Positions 1 to 7,484 are shown, numbered from the stretch's first letter. The stretch is DNA of 8,351 nt from Bradyrhizobiaceae bacterium (GCA_016793685.1 JAEULX010000237.1:1-8351), one strand, 5' to 3'. Notes: generated by a model from the letters alone, not told the origin. Translations and numbers: made by a program.

Positions 1-3000
1 GTCGCGGTACTGCTGCAAGCCCTCGTTGAAGATCACCGCCTCGTAATGGCCGGACGGGTCGGACAGGCCGATGATCCCCATCTTGTTGCCGGTCTTGGTG
101 CGCCGCTCGGTGCGCGAGACCACGGTGGCGGCGAGCCGGCCCGCGGTCGCGCCCGCCTTGACCGCGCGGGCGAACTCCGCCCACGACTGCAAGCGCAGCC
201 GCTTCAGAAGATGCGCGTAGTCGTCGAGCGGGTGGCCGGAGAGGAAGAAGCCGATCGCATCGTATTCGCGCTGCAGCCGGTCGGCCGGCAGCCAGGTCTC
301 GGCGGCCGGCAGGCGCAGCGCCCCGCTGGTCCCCGGCCCGCCGAAGGAAAACTCCATCGCGCCGCTGCTCGTCGCCTCGTATTGGCGCTGCGCCTCCGCC
401 AGCATCTGCTCGGTCGCCGCAAAAACGCGCGCGCGGTCGCGCTCGAGCGGATCGAACGCGCCGGCGGCGGCAAGGCTTTCGAGCACGCGCTTGTTCACCG
501 CCCGCGGATCGATGCGGCGGGCGAAATCGGCAAGGTCGGCGAACGGGCGGTCCCCGCGCGCCGTCACGATCGCTTCCACCGCCTGCCGCCCGATCCCCTT
601 CAGCGCGGCGAGCGCGTAGTGGATGGTCTCGCCTTTGACGTCGAAATCGACCCCCGAGGCGTTGACCGACGGCGGCGCGATCTTGATGCCGAGGCGCTGC
701 GCCTCGGCGCGGAAATCGGCGAGCTTGTCGGTATTGCCCATGTCCAGCGTCATCGAGGCCGCCAGGAACTCGACGGGGTAGTTCGCCTTCATGTAGGCGG
801 TCTGGTAGGCGACGAGCGCATAGGCGGCGGCGTGGCTCTTGTTGAAGCCGTAGTCGGCAAAGCGCGCGAGCAGGTCGAAGATGAAGTCCGCCTGCGCCTT
901 GTCGATGCCGCGCTCGACCGCGCCGGAGACGAAGCGCTCGCGCTGCTTGTCCATCTCGGCGCGGATCTTCTTGCCCATCGCCCGGCGCAGCAGGTCGGCT
1001 TCGCCGAGCGAATAGCCGGCAAGCACCTGCGCGATCTGCATCACCTGCTCCTGGTAGATGATGACGCCGAAGGTTTCGCGCAGGATCGGTTCGAGTTTCG
1101 GGTGGATGTAGTCGGGGCGCTCAGTCCCCTGCTTGCGCGCGCAATAGGTCGGGATGTTCGCCATCGGCCCGGGGCGGTAGAGCGCGACCAGCGCGATGAT
1201 GTCCTCGAAGCGGTCCGGCCGCATGTCGACCAGCGCGCGCCGCATGCCCGCGCTTTCCACCTGGAACACGCCGACCGTCTCGCCGTGCGCCAGCATGGAA
1301 TAGCTCTTCTCGTCGTCGAGCGGGATGTGGGCGAGATCGACGGTGATGCCGCGCTGGGCGACGAGCTTCACCGCGACTTCGAGCACGGTCAGTGTCTTGA
1401 GGCCGAGGAAGTCGAATTTCACCAGCCCCGCCTGTTCGACCCATTTCATGTTGAACTGGGTCACCGGCATGTCCGACTTCGGATCGCGGTAGAGCGGCAC
1501 GAGTTCGCTCAGCGGGCGGTCGCCGATCACGATTCCCGCGGCGTGCGTCGAGGCGTGGCGGTACAGGCCTTCGAGCTTCTGGGCGATGGCGAATGCGCGG
1601 GCGACGACCGGCTCGGAATCGCGGGCGGCCTGCAGGCGCGGCTCGCCGTTGATGGCTTCGGCGAGCGTGACCGGCTTCGCCGGATTGTGCGGGACCAGCT
1701 TGCACAGCTTGTCGACCTGCCCGTACGGCATTTCGAGCACGCGGCCGACGTCGCGCAGCACGCCGCGCGCCTGCAGCGTGCCGAAGGTGATGATCTGCGC
1801 CACCTGATCGCGGCCGTAGCGTTGCTGGACGTAGCGGATCACCTCGTCGCGGCGGTTCTGGCAGAAGTCGATGTCGAAGTCCGGCATCGACACGCGCTCG
1901 GGATTGAGAAAGCGCTCGAACAGGAGGCCGAAGCGGATCGGGTCGAGATCGGTGATGGTGAGCGAATAGGCGACGAGCGAGCCGGCGCCGGAGCCGCGCC
2001 CCGGTCCCACCGGGATGCCCTGCTCCTTCGCCCAGCTGATGAAATCGGAGACGATGAGGAAGTAGCCCGAGTACTTCATGCGCGCGATCACGCCGAGTTC
2101 GAAGGCGAGCCGCTCGCGGTAGTCTTCCTCCGTCAGCCCGGGCGCAACGCCGTGCGCAGCCAGCCGGCGCGCGAGCCCCTCCTCCGCCCGCACGCGCAGC
2201 GCCGCATCTTCTTCCGCCGCAGCGCCGGCCTCGGCGGAGAAGCGCGGCAGGATCGGCTTTGCCGTGCGCGGGCGGAAGCTGCACCGTTGCGCGATCTCGA
2301 CGGTCGAGGCGAGCGCCTCCGGCAGGTCGGCGAAGAGCTTGGCCATTTCCGCCCGCGTCTTGAACCGGTGCTCCGCGGTGAGATGGCGGCGCTCGGCTTC
2401 CGCCAGCAGGCGGCCCTCGGCGATGCACAGGAGCGCGTCATGCGCCTCGTAGTCGTCGGCGCTCGCGAAAAACGGCTGGTTGGTGGCGACGAGCGGAATC
2501 CCGCCCGCGTAGGCCTGGTCGATCAGCACGCCCTCGGTCGCGCGCTCCGACGGCGCGTTGTGGCGCTGCAATTCGATGTAGAGGCGGCCGTCGAACAACC
2601 GGCGCAGCAGCGACAGCCGCGCGCCGACCAGCGGCATCTGCCCGGCGAGGATCGCCTGGTCGAGCGGTCCGCCCGGCCCGCCCGTGAGCGCGATCAGGCC
2701 ATCGCTCAGCCCGTCGAGCCAGGGAAGCTTCACATGCACCGGCTCGCCCGACGGCGTTTCGAGGAAGGCGCGCGAGACCAGCCGCAGGAGGTTGCGGTAG
2801 CCCTCCTCGCGCGCCGCCAGCAGCGCCAGCCGCGGGAAAACCTGATTGTTCGCGTGCGCCCCGAGCCGCTGCCCGTGGTCGTGGTCGGCGAAATCCACCG
2901 AAAGGGCGCAGCCGACGATGGGCTGAATGCCGGCGCCCGCGAGCTTCTCGGAAAATTCGAGCGCGCCGAACATGTTGTTGACGTCGGTGAGGGCGAGCGC

Positions 3001-3114
3001 CGGCTGCCGGTCGGCCTCGGCAAGCTTGGCGAGCTTCCCGATCGTCAGCGCGCCTTCCAGCAGCGAATAGGCGGAATGGACGTGCAGATGCACGAAGCAG
3101 GGATCGCGGCTCAC
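1..3114 (-). CDS. dnaE: DNA polymerase III subunit alpha (DnaE1), C-terminus cut by window edge
   Basis: Replicative DNA polymerase catalytic subunit, C family; it extends primers at the replication fork within the holoenzyme. The frame is open for 1038 codons from GTG (cac at 3112-3114) to base 1. A full alphaproteobacterial DnaE1 is about 1150 residues, so roughly 110 are missing. Visible in order: N-terminal PHP domain (FVHLHVHSAYSLLEG, residues 7-21); VGPGRGSGAGSLVAY near residue 370; the catalytic PDFDIDF (D412, D414); GLYRHASTHAAG (516-527); KFDFLGLKT with the third catalytic aspartate D568; a helix-hairpin-helix around ALKGIGRQAV (about 835-850); and the start of the OB fold (from about 992). 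GTG is chosen because no ATG lies between it and the upstream in-frame TAG, and the family start fits; the ribosome site is weak. PHP metal ligands are partly lost (V45, A70), so proofreading probably depends on a separate DnaQ. Identity is near certain. Confidence 0.97.
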   Translation of the reverse strand, partial: MSRDPCFVHLHVHSAYSLLEGALTIGKLAKLAEADRQPALALTDVNNMFGALEFSEKLAGAGIQPIVGCALSVDFADHDHGQRLGAHANNQVFPRLALLAAREEGYRNLLRLVSRAFLETPSGEPVHVKLPWLDGLSDGLIALTGGPGGPLDQAILAGQMPLVGARLSLLRRLFDGRLYIELQRHNAPSERATEGVLIDQAYAGGIPLVATNQPFFASADDYEAHDALLCIAEGRLLAEAERRHLTAEHRFKTRAEMAKLFADLPEALASTVEIAQRCSFRPRTAKPILPRFSAEAGAAAEEDAALRVRAEEGLARRLAAHGVAPGLTEEDYRERLAFELGVIARMKYSGYFLIVSDFISWAKEQGIPVGPGRGSGAGSLVAYSLTITDLDPIRFGLLFERFLNPERVSMPDFDIDFCQNRRDEVIRYVQQRYGRDQVAQIITFGTLQARGVLRDVGRVLEMPYGQVDKLCKLVPHNPAKPVTLAEAINGEPRLQAARDSEPVVARAFAIAQKLEGLYRHASTHAAGIVIGDRPLSELVPLYRDPKSDMPVTQFNMKWVEQAGLVKFDFLGLKTLTVLEVAVKLVAQRGITVDLAHIPLDDEKSYSMLAHGETVGVFQVESAGMRRALVDMRPDRFEDIIALVALYRPGPMANIPTYCARKQGTERPDYIHPKLEPILRETFGVIIYQEQVMQIAQVLAGYSLGEADLLRRAMGKKIRAEMDKQRERFVSGAVERGIDKAQADFIFDLLARFADYGFNKSHAAAYALVAYQTAYMKANYPVEFLAASMTLDMGNTDKLADFRAEAQRLGIKIAPPSVNASGVDFDVKGETIHYALAALKGIGRQAVEAIVTARGDRPFADLADFARRIDPRAVNKRVLESLAAAGAFDPLERDRARVFAATEQMLAEAQRQYEATSSGAMEFSFGGPGTSGALRLPAAETWLPADRLQREYDAIGFFLSGHPLDDYAHLLKRLRLQSWAEFARAVKAGATAGRLAATVVSRTERRTKTGNKMGIIGLSDPSGHYEAVIFNEGLQQYRD

Positions 3115-3201
3115 GGTCGTTCTCGCGCGGTCTTCGGGCGAATTCCGTTCAAATCGATTCGGAGTTCGCTCCAGCTACCCTTGAGTGGTCGCATTTTCTG
3201 C

Positions 3202-3217
3202 GGCGAACCGGTTCGCC
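3202..3217. promoter_or_regulatory. 16-bp perfect palindrome upstream of dnaE (candidate operator)
   Basis: The sequence GGCGAACCGGTTCGCC reads the same on both strands and lies about 88 bases upstream of the dnaE start. Perfect symmetry without a loop fits a binding site for a dimeric regulator better than an RNA hairpin. I do not recognise a named regulator site. In GC-rich DNA such palindromes also arise by chance, so the functional reading is inference. Confidence 0.22.
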
Positions 3218-3329
3218 CCCCGATCACGTCGGAGGGCATGCTTCGCCGGAAAGTGCTCTTGCCTTGCCAACATCGGCGCGGGCGCTCGCCCTGTCCACCG
3301 GCGCGGCACGACGATCGCCGCTATGCACA

Positions 3330-3361
3330 GGCTGCCGCCCGGCGTTCGGCCCCGGACAGCC
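3330..3361 (-). terminator. GC-rich stem-loop just after lolD (possible terminator without U tract)
   Basis: One base beyond the lolD stop codon, the minus-strand transcript can form GGCTG-CCG paired with CGG-CAGCC, with a single bulged base, enclosing a smaller GGC/GCC stem. No run of T follows on the minus strand, so this is not a canonical intrinsic terminator. It could protect the 3' end of the lolCD message or aid partial termination before dnaE. Confidence 0.3.
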
Positions 3362-3362
3362 C

Positions 3363-4055
<693 letters not shown>

Positions 4056-4059
4056 TGCC

Positions 4060-5328
4060 TTACTCGTAACGCAGCGTTTCGACCGGATCGAGCCGGGCGG
4101 CCCGCCAGGACGGATAAAGCGTCGCGAGCAGCGACAGCGCAAGCGCCATGACCACCACCGCCGCCGTTTCCCCGACATTCATCTGCGCCGGCAGGCGCGA
4201 GAGGAAGTAGAGCTCGGGCGAAAACAGCTCGGTGCGGGTCACGAAGGACAGGAACTGGCGGATCGATTCCACGTTCAGGCAGATCAGGGTGCCGACCACG
4301 AAGCCGGTCAGCGTGCCGACCACGCCGATGGAGGCGCCGGTGATGAGAAAAATGCGCATCACCGCGCCCTGGGTCGCTCCCATGGTGCGCATGACGGCGA
4401 TGTCGGAGCTCTTGTCCTTCACCAGCATGATCAGGCCGGACACGATATTGAGCGCGGCGACCAGCACGATCAGCGTCAGGATCAGGAACATCACGTTGCG
4501 CTCGACCTGAAGCGCGTTGAAGAAGGTCGCGTTGCGCTGTCGCCAGTCGATCAGATAGACCGGCCGCGCCGCCGCGTCGGAGACCAGCTTGCGATAGTGA
4601 TCGATATTGTCCGGATCGGCGGTGTAGACCTCGATCGCGGTCACGTCGTTGGAGCGGTTGAAATAGGCCTGCGCCTCCGGCAGCGGCATGAACACGAAGG
4701 CCGCGTCATATTCCGACATGCCGATCTCGAACACCGCGGCGACCTTGTAGACCTTGATCCGCGGCGTCGTCCCCATGGGCGTGACCGCGCCGCGCGGCGA
4801 CACCAGGGTCAGGTTGTCGCCGGCGCGCAGCGAGAGCTGATCGGCGAGCCGCTTGCCGATCGCGATCCCCTGCCCCTGGTCGAACCCTTCGAGCGTGCCC
4901 TGCCGGACGTTCTTGGCGACCGAGGCCAGCTTGTCGAGATCGGCCGCCTTGATCCCGCGCACGAGCACGCCATTGGCGGCGAAGGGCGAGGATGCGAGCG
5001 CCTGCCCTTCCACGATCGGCGCCGCCAGCCGCACACCCGGGACGGCGGCAACGCGATCGGCCACCTGGCTGAAGTCGGTCAGGGGCGATTCGAGCGGCTG
5101 GATCAGGAGGTGGCCGTTGAGACCGAGAATCTTGTCGAGCAGTTCGGTGCGGAAGCCGTTCATCACCGCCATGACGATGATGAGCGTCGCGACCCCGAGC
5201 ATGATGCCGAGGAAGGAGAAGCCGGCAATGACCGAGATGAAGCCTTCCTTGCGCCGCGCCCGCAGGTAGCGCAGCGACAGCATCCACTCGAAGGCAGCGA
5301 AGGGCCGCGTGCTCGCGCGATTGCTCAT
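4060..5328 (-). CDS. lolC: Lipoprotein-releasing ABC transporter permease (LolC/LolE family)
   Basis: Membrane subunit that works with LolD to release outer-membrane lipoproteins from the inner membrane. It has 422 residues with the family layout: a cytoplasmic N-terminus with the conserved SLRYLRARRKEGFISVIAGF block (residues 18-37), a first membrane helix about 30-56 (LGIMLGVATLIIVMAVMNGF), a large periplasmic domain about 60-275, and three C-terminal helices near 277-303, 324-350 and 386-406, ending SWRAARLDPVETLRYE. The KDKSSDIAVMRTMGAT loop (304-319) is the typical cytoplasmic coupling region of this family. ATG at 5328 is preceded by AGAGGA at six bases, a good ribosome site. Only one permease gene is present beside lolD, unlike the lolC-lolD-lolE set of Escherichia coli, so it probably acts as a homodimer (LolF-like). 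Whether to call it lolC, lolE or lolF is a naming choice. Confidence 0.95.
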   Translation of the reverse strand: MSNRASTRPFAAFEWMLSLRYLRARRKEGFISVIAGFSFLGIMLGVATLIIVMAVMNGFRTELLDKILGLNGHLLIQPLESPLTDFSQVADRVAAVPGVRLAAPIVEGQALASSPFAANGVLVRGIKAADLDKLASVAKNVRQGTLEGFDQGQGIAIGKRLADQLSLRAGDNLTLVSPRGAVTPMGTTPRIKVYKVAAVFEIGMSEYDAAFVFMPLPEAQAYFNRSNDVTAIEVYTADPDNIDHYRKLVSDAAARPVYLIDWRQRNATFFNALQVERNVMFLILTLIVLVAALNIVSGLIMLVKDKSSDIAVMRTMGATQGAVMRIFLITGASIGVVGTLTGFVVGTLICLNVESIRQFLSFVTRTELFSPELYFLSRLPAQMNVGETAAVVVMALALSLLATLYPSWRAARLDPVETLRYE

Positions 5329-5432
5329 GGCGTATCCTCTACCTGGGGATTTTCACCTGATTCTGGCGGATTCACGCCATTATCATTGCTGGAGGAAGAG
5401 CGCCGCACACAGATTCTTAATGTTCACGAACC
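5329..5432 (-). other. Leader between proS and lolC with small hairpin
   Basis: A 104-base gap. On the minus strand a short stem TGGCG/CGCCA with a six-base loop (5364-5379) lies about 40 bases before the lolC start, and the lolC ribosome site AGAGGA is at the end of the gap. The spacing permits either read-through from proS or a separate lolC promoter; I cannot pick out clear promoter boxes. Confidence 0.3.
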
Positions 5433-6785
5433 TCAGGCGGCGGGCGGCATGCCCGGCGTGCCCGTCGAGGCGAAGCGCGCGCGCACATCGGCAGGAGACA
5501 GCATTTCGCGCGCGCCGTCGGCACGGCGCTTCAGTTCGATCTTGCCTTCCTTGAGCCCTTTCGGACCGACCAGCACCTGCCATGGAATGCCGATCAAATC
5601 CATCGCCGCGAACTTGGCGCCCGGACGTTCGTCGAGATCGTTGTAGAGAGTCTCCACGCCGCCCGCCGTCAGTTCCCGATAGAGCGTCTCGGACGCCTGG
5701 TCGGTCGCCACGTCTCCCTGCTTGAGGTTGAGGATGGCCACCCGGTAAGGCGCAACCGATTCGGGCCAGATGATGCCGGCTTCGTCGTGCGAGGCCTCGA
5801 TGATCGCGGCGACGAGCCGGCTCGGCCCGATGCCGTAGGAGCCCATGTGCACCGGGCGCTCCGCGCCGTCGGCGCCCGCCACCACCGCCTTCATCGGCTC
5901 GGAGTACTTCGTCCCGAAATAGAAGATGTGGCCGACCTCGATGCCGCGGGCGGAAACACGGTGGTCGGCCGCAAGCTGCGCGAACGCCGCCGCGTCATGT
6001 TTTTCCGAGGTCGCCGCATAGAGCGAGGTCCACTTGTCGAAGAGCGCCTGCATCTGGCCGACATCGTCGAAGGCAGCGTCCGTGTCCGGCGGCGTAAAGC
6101 TGAGATAGTCGCGGTGGCAGAACACCTCGCTCTCGCCGGTCTGGGCCAGGATGATGAATTCGTGCGACAAATTCCCGCCGATCGGTCCGGTGTCGGCGAC
6201 CATCGGGATCGCCTTGAGCCCCATGCGGGCAAACGTGCGCAGATAAGCGGCGAACATCTTGTTGTAGGAATGGCGGGCGCCGGCAAGATCGAGGTCGAAC
6301 GAATAGGCGTCCTTCATCAGGAATTCCCGCCCGCGCATCAGCCCGAACCGCGGGCGCACCTCGTCGCGGAACTTCCATTGGATATGATAAAGGCTGAGCG
6401 GCAAGTCCTTGTAGGAGCGGACATAAGCGCGGAAAATCCCGGTGATCATCTCCTCGTTGGTGGGGCCGTAGAGCATGTCCCGCTCGTGCCGGTCCTTGAT
6501 CCGCAGCATTTCCTTCCCGTAGTCGTCGTAGCGCCCGCTTTCCCGCCAGAGGTCGGCCGACTGGATGGTGGGCATCAGCATTTCGACAGCGCCCGCGCGG
6601 TCCTGCTCCTCGCGCACGATTCGGCAGACCTTGCGCAGCACACGGTATCCCAGCGGCAGAAAGGCATAGATACCGGCCGCTTCCTGGCGGATCATGCCCG
6701 CACGCAGCATCAGCCGGTGCGACATAATCTCCGCTTCCTTCGGCGTTTCGCGCAGGATGGGCATGAAGAAGCGTGAGAGGCGCAT
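5433..6785 (-). CDS. proS: Prolyl-tRNA synthetase, short bacterial/mitochondrial-like type
   Basis: Class II synthetase that charges tRNA-Pro with proline in the cytoplasm. The 450-residue protein begins MRLSRFFMPILRETPKEAEI and contains RLMLRAGMIRQEAAGIYAFL (24-43), the GPTNEE element (107-112), motif 2 with FRDEVRPRFGLMRGREF (139-155), HEFIILAQTGESE (208-220), EVGHIFYFGTKYSEPM (283-298) and motif 3 SYGIGPSRLVAAIIE (316-330), followed by the anticodon-binding domain (about 345-440). It lacks the roughly 180-residue editing insertion of the E. coli enzyme, as is normal in alphaproteobacteria, where mischarged Ala-tRNA-Pro is cleared by separate proteins. The start at 6785 matches the family N-terminus; its ribosome site GGAG is 11 bases away, somewhat far. 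The frame is open up to 6968, but the extra 61 residues have no family support. The last ~10 residues (TGTPGMPPAA) look like a variable tail. Confidence 0.97.
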   Translation of the reverse strand: MRLSRFFMPILRETPKEAEIMSHRLMLRAGMIRQEAAGIYAFLPLGYRVLRKVCRIVREEQDRAGAVEMLMPTIQSADLWRESGRYDDYGKEMLRIKDRHERDMLYGPTNEEMITGIFRAYVRSYKDLPLSLYHIQWKFRDEVRPRFGLMRGREFLMKDAYSFDLDLAGARHSYNKMFAAYLRTFARMGLKAIPMVADTGPIGGNLSHEFIILAQTGESEVFCHRDYLSFTPPDTDAAFDDVGQMQALFDKWTSLYAATSEKHDAAAFAQLAADHRVSARGIEVGHIFYFGTKYSEPMKAVVAGADGAERPVHMGSYGIGPSRLVAAIIEASHDEAGIIWPESVAPYRVAILNLKQGDVATDQASETLYRELTAGGVETLYNDLDERPGAKFAAMDLIGIPWQVLVGPKGLKEGKIELKRRADGAREMLSPADVRARFASTGTPGMPPAA

Positions 6786-6911
6786 GGGGGCGGACACTCC
6801 GGGGCGGGACTCGCGTCGGCAGAGAAACTGGATTGGCGCAAAAAAACAAGCCCTGACAAGGAGTTTCACGCCGACTTCGCGGCGGAATGAGAACGCCTTG
6901 GCCGTATAAAC

Positions 6912-6927
6912 ATACCTTCTAAGGTAT
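6912..6927. promoter_or_regulatory. ATACCTT-ct-AAGGTAT dyad upstream of proS (candidate operator)
   Basis: Two perfectly complementary 7-base arms flank a 2-base spacer in an AT-rich patch about 127 bases upstream of the proS start. Two-base spacing is too tight for an RNA hairpin loop, so a protein-binding site is more plausible. Because it is AT-rich in a GC-rich genome it may overlap promoter elements on either strand. No known regulator consensus is recognised. Confidence 0.28.
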
Positions 6928-6961
6928 AAAGGAGATATTGTTGCACCGCACGACAACTCTG

Positions 6962-6990
6962 ATGACAACGTTACAACATTGGTCTAATAA
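6962..6990 (+). promoter_or_regulatory. Candidate sigma70-type promoter on plus strand
   Basis: ATGACA (6962-6967) resembles the TTGACA -35 box and is separated by exactly 17 bases from TAATAA (6985-6990), which resembles a TATAAT -10 box. Transcription would start near 6997 and run into the terminator at 7147-7175. The match is moderate and was found by eye; AT-rich intergenic DNA gives chance hits. Confidence 0.33.
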
Positions 6991-6996
6991 AATAAT

Positions 6997-7175
6997 GTCC
7001 GCTTCCGGTGCCGGGGTTTTTTGAAACTTTCTTACCGGAAGTCAGGTCCAGGTCTGTGGGAGGAAGAGCCGACGGCGCGCTTGAACGCAGCCGCTCCAAG
7101 CGGAGAAAACTCTGCGGAGGAATGGCGACGCAACTTTAAAGGTTAGCAGCAGGACATTGTTCCTGCTGTTTTTTT
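6997..7175 (+). ncRNA. Putative small RNA (about 180 nt) antisense to the flanking operon
   Basis: The case rests on a strong plus-strand intrinsic terminator with no plus-strand gene for it to serve, a promoter-like pair at a fitting distance, and internal secondary structure. A CTTCCGGT/ACCGGAAG inverted repeat (7002-7009 and 7034-7041) closes a 24-base U-rich loop, and a short CCGCT/AGCGG stem lies at 7091-7103. The motif GGAGGAA occurs twice (7059-7065 and 7116-7122). It does not look like tRNA, tmRNA, SRP RNA or RNase P RNA, and I do not recognise an Rfam family. The 5' end is inferred from the promoter only. It might instead be the message of a very small protein, because the frame at 7021-7146 is open and stops just before the terminator. 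Confidence 0.42.
7147..7175 (+). terminator. Rho-independent terminator, plus strand
   Basis: CAGCAGGA (7147-7154) pairs perfectly with TCCTGCTG (7161-7168) around a six-base loop, and seven T follow directly (7169-7175). This is a textbook intrinsic terminator on the plus strand. Read on the minus strand the hairpin is followed by CTAACC, not by T, so it is not a good terminator for the DUF1467 transcript. Confidence 0.8.
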
Positions 7176-7211
7176 ATGTAAGCAGCCGCGCGCGCGACTT
7201 AGCTTTCGCCC

Positions 7212-7484
7212 TCATCGGGGGAACAGTCCGAACATCGTCTGAAACCGTTCGAGGTCGATGAGGTCGAGGGCGAAGGCCATATAGATCAGAACAAATATCA
7301 CGGTGGTGGCGAGGGTCGTCCACGCGATCTTCGCGATCAGGTTAGGAGCGACTGGGGCGCCCGGTTCGCTGCCGGGGACGACTTCGCCACTCTCCTCCTG
7401 CGATCGTGTGCCGAAGGGCAGGACGGCGAACAGCACAATCCACCACAGAACGATGTAAAAACCCGCAAGCGTCGTCCAAGCCAC
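7212..7484 (-). CDS. DUF1467 family small membrane protein
   Basis: A 90-residue protein with two predicted membrane helices (about residues 5-25, GFYIVLWWIVLFAVLPFG, and 54-73, WTTLATTVIFVLIYMAF) joined by an acidic, proline-rich linker (about 28-48, TRSQEESGEVVPGSEPG). The pattern of a WW-containing first helix ending in VLPFGxRSQ is what I associate with the DUF1467 family of alphaproteobacteria; its function is unknown. The start is GTG at 7484, with AAGGG seven bases upstream as ribosome site. An ATG 22 bases further upstream is in another frame. The family is often found between mce and proS, which supports the call; this neighbourhood statement is from memory. It is probably co-transcribed from mce or from a promoter in the 229-base gap upstream. 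Confidence 0.85.
   Translation of the reverse strand: MAWTTLAGFYIVLWWIVLFAVLPFGTRSQEESGEVVPGSEPGAPVAPNLIAKIAWTTLATTVIFVLIYMAFALDLIDLERFQTMFGLFPR

Larger units (their letters stand above)
3115..3362. other. Intergenic gap between lolD and dnaE with two symmetric elements
   Basis: No gene is supported in this 248-base gap. It contains a GC-rich hairpin directly after the lolD stop and a 16-bp perfect palindrome about 90 bases upstream of the dnaE start. dnaE probably has its own promoter here because the gap is long compared with the 4-base lolC-lolD spacing. I could not identify convincing -35 and -10 boxes on the minus strand. Confidence 0.5.
6786..7211. other. 426-base intergenic region between DUF1467 gene and proS
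   Basis: This gap is lower in GC than its surroundings, especially 6902-7000. On the plus strand it holds a candidate promoter (6962-6990), an inverted repeat (7002-7041) and a strong intrinsic terminator (7147-7175), together suggesting a small transcript. On the minus strand it must contain the proS leader: a 5-bp hairpin CGCCG/CGGCG (6869-6884) and, about 22 bases further on, a run of seven T (6846-6840 read on the minus strand), both upstream of the proS ribosome site. A 16-bp dyad (6912-6927) lies where a proS promoter could be. No minus-strand promoter boxes could be assigned with confidence. Confidence 0.6.

Noticed and set aside
1121..2428. A 435-codon minus-strand frame inside dnaE
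   Set aside because: It is out of frame with DnaE and extremely rich in R, A, G and P. The DnaE frame is continuous through the whole stretch, so there is no room for a second gene or a frameshift.
4056..4178. N-terminal extension of LolD starting at 4178
   Set aside because: It would overlap lolC by more than 100 bases and add 41 arginine-rich residues absent from the family. The ATG at 4055 gives the normal 230-residue length.
5787..6776. Plus-strand 329-codon frame opposite proS
   Set aside because: It is antisense to an intact ProRS, with composition typical of a shadow frame.
6786..6968. N-terminal extension of prolyl-tRNA synthetase to 6968
   Set aside because: The family begins at MRLSRFF. 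The extra 61 residues correspond to AT-rich leader DNA with the dyad and T tract.
7179..7200. CGCGCGCG-rich patch after the DUF1467 stop as a terminator
   Set aside because: It is self-complementary, but no T run follows in the direction of DUF1467 transcription. Alternating CG is common in this GC-rich genome.
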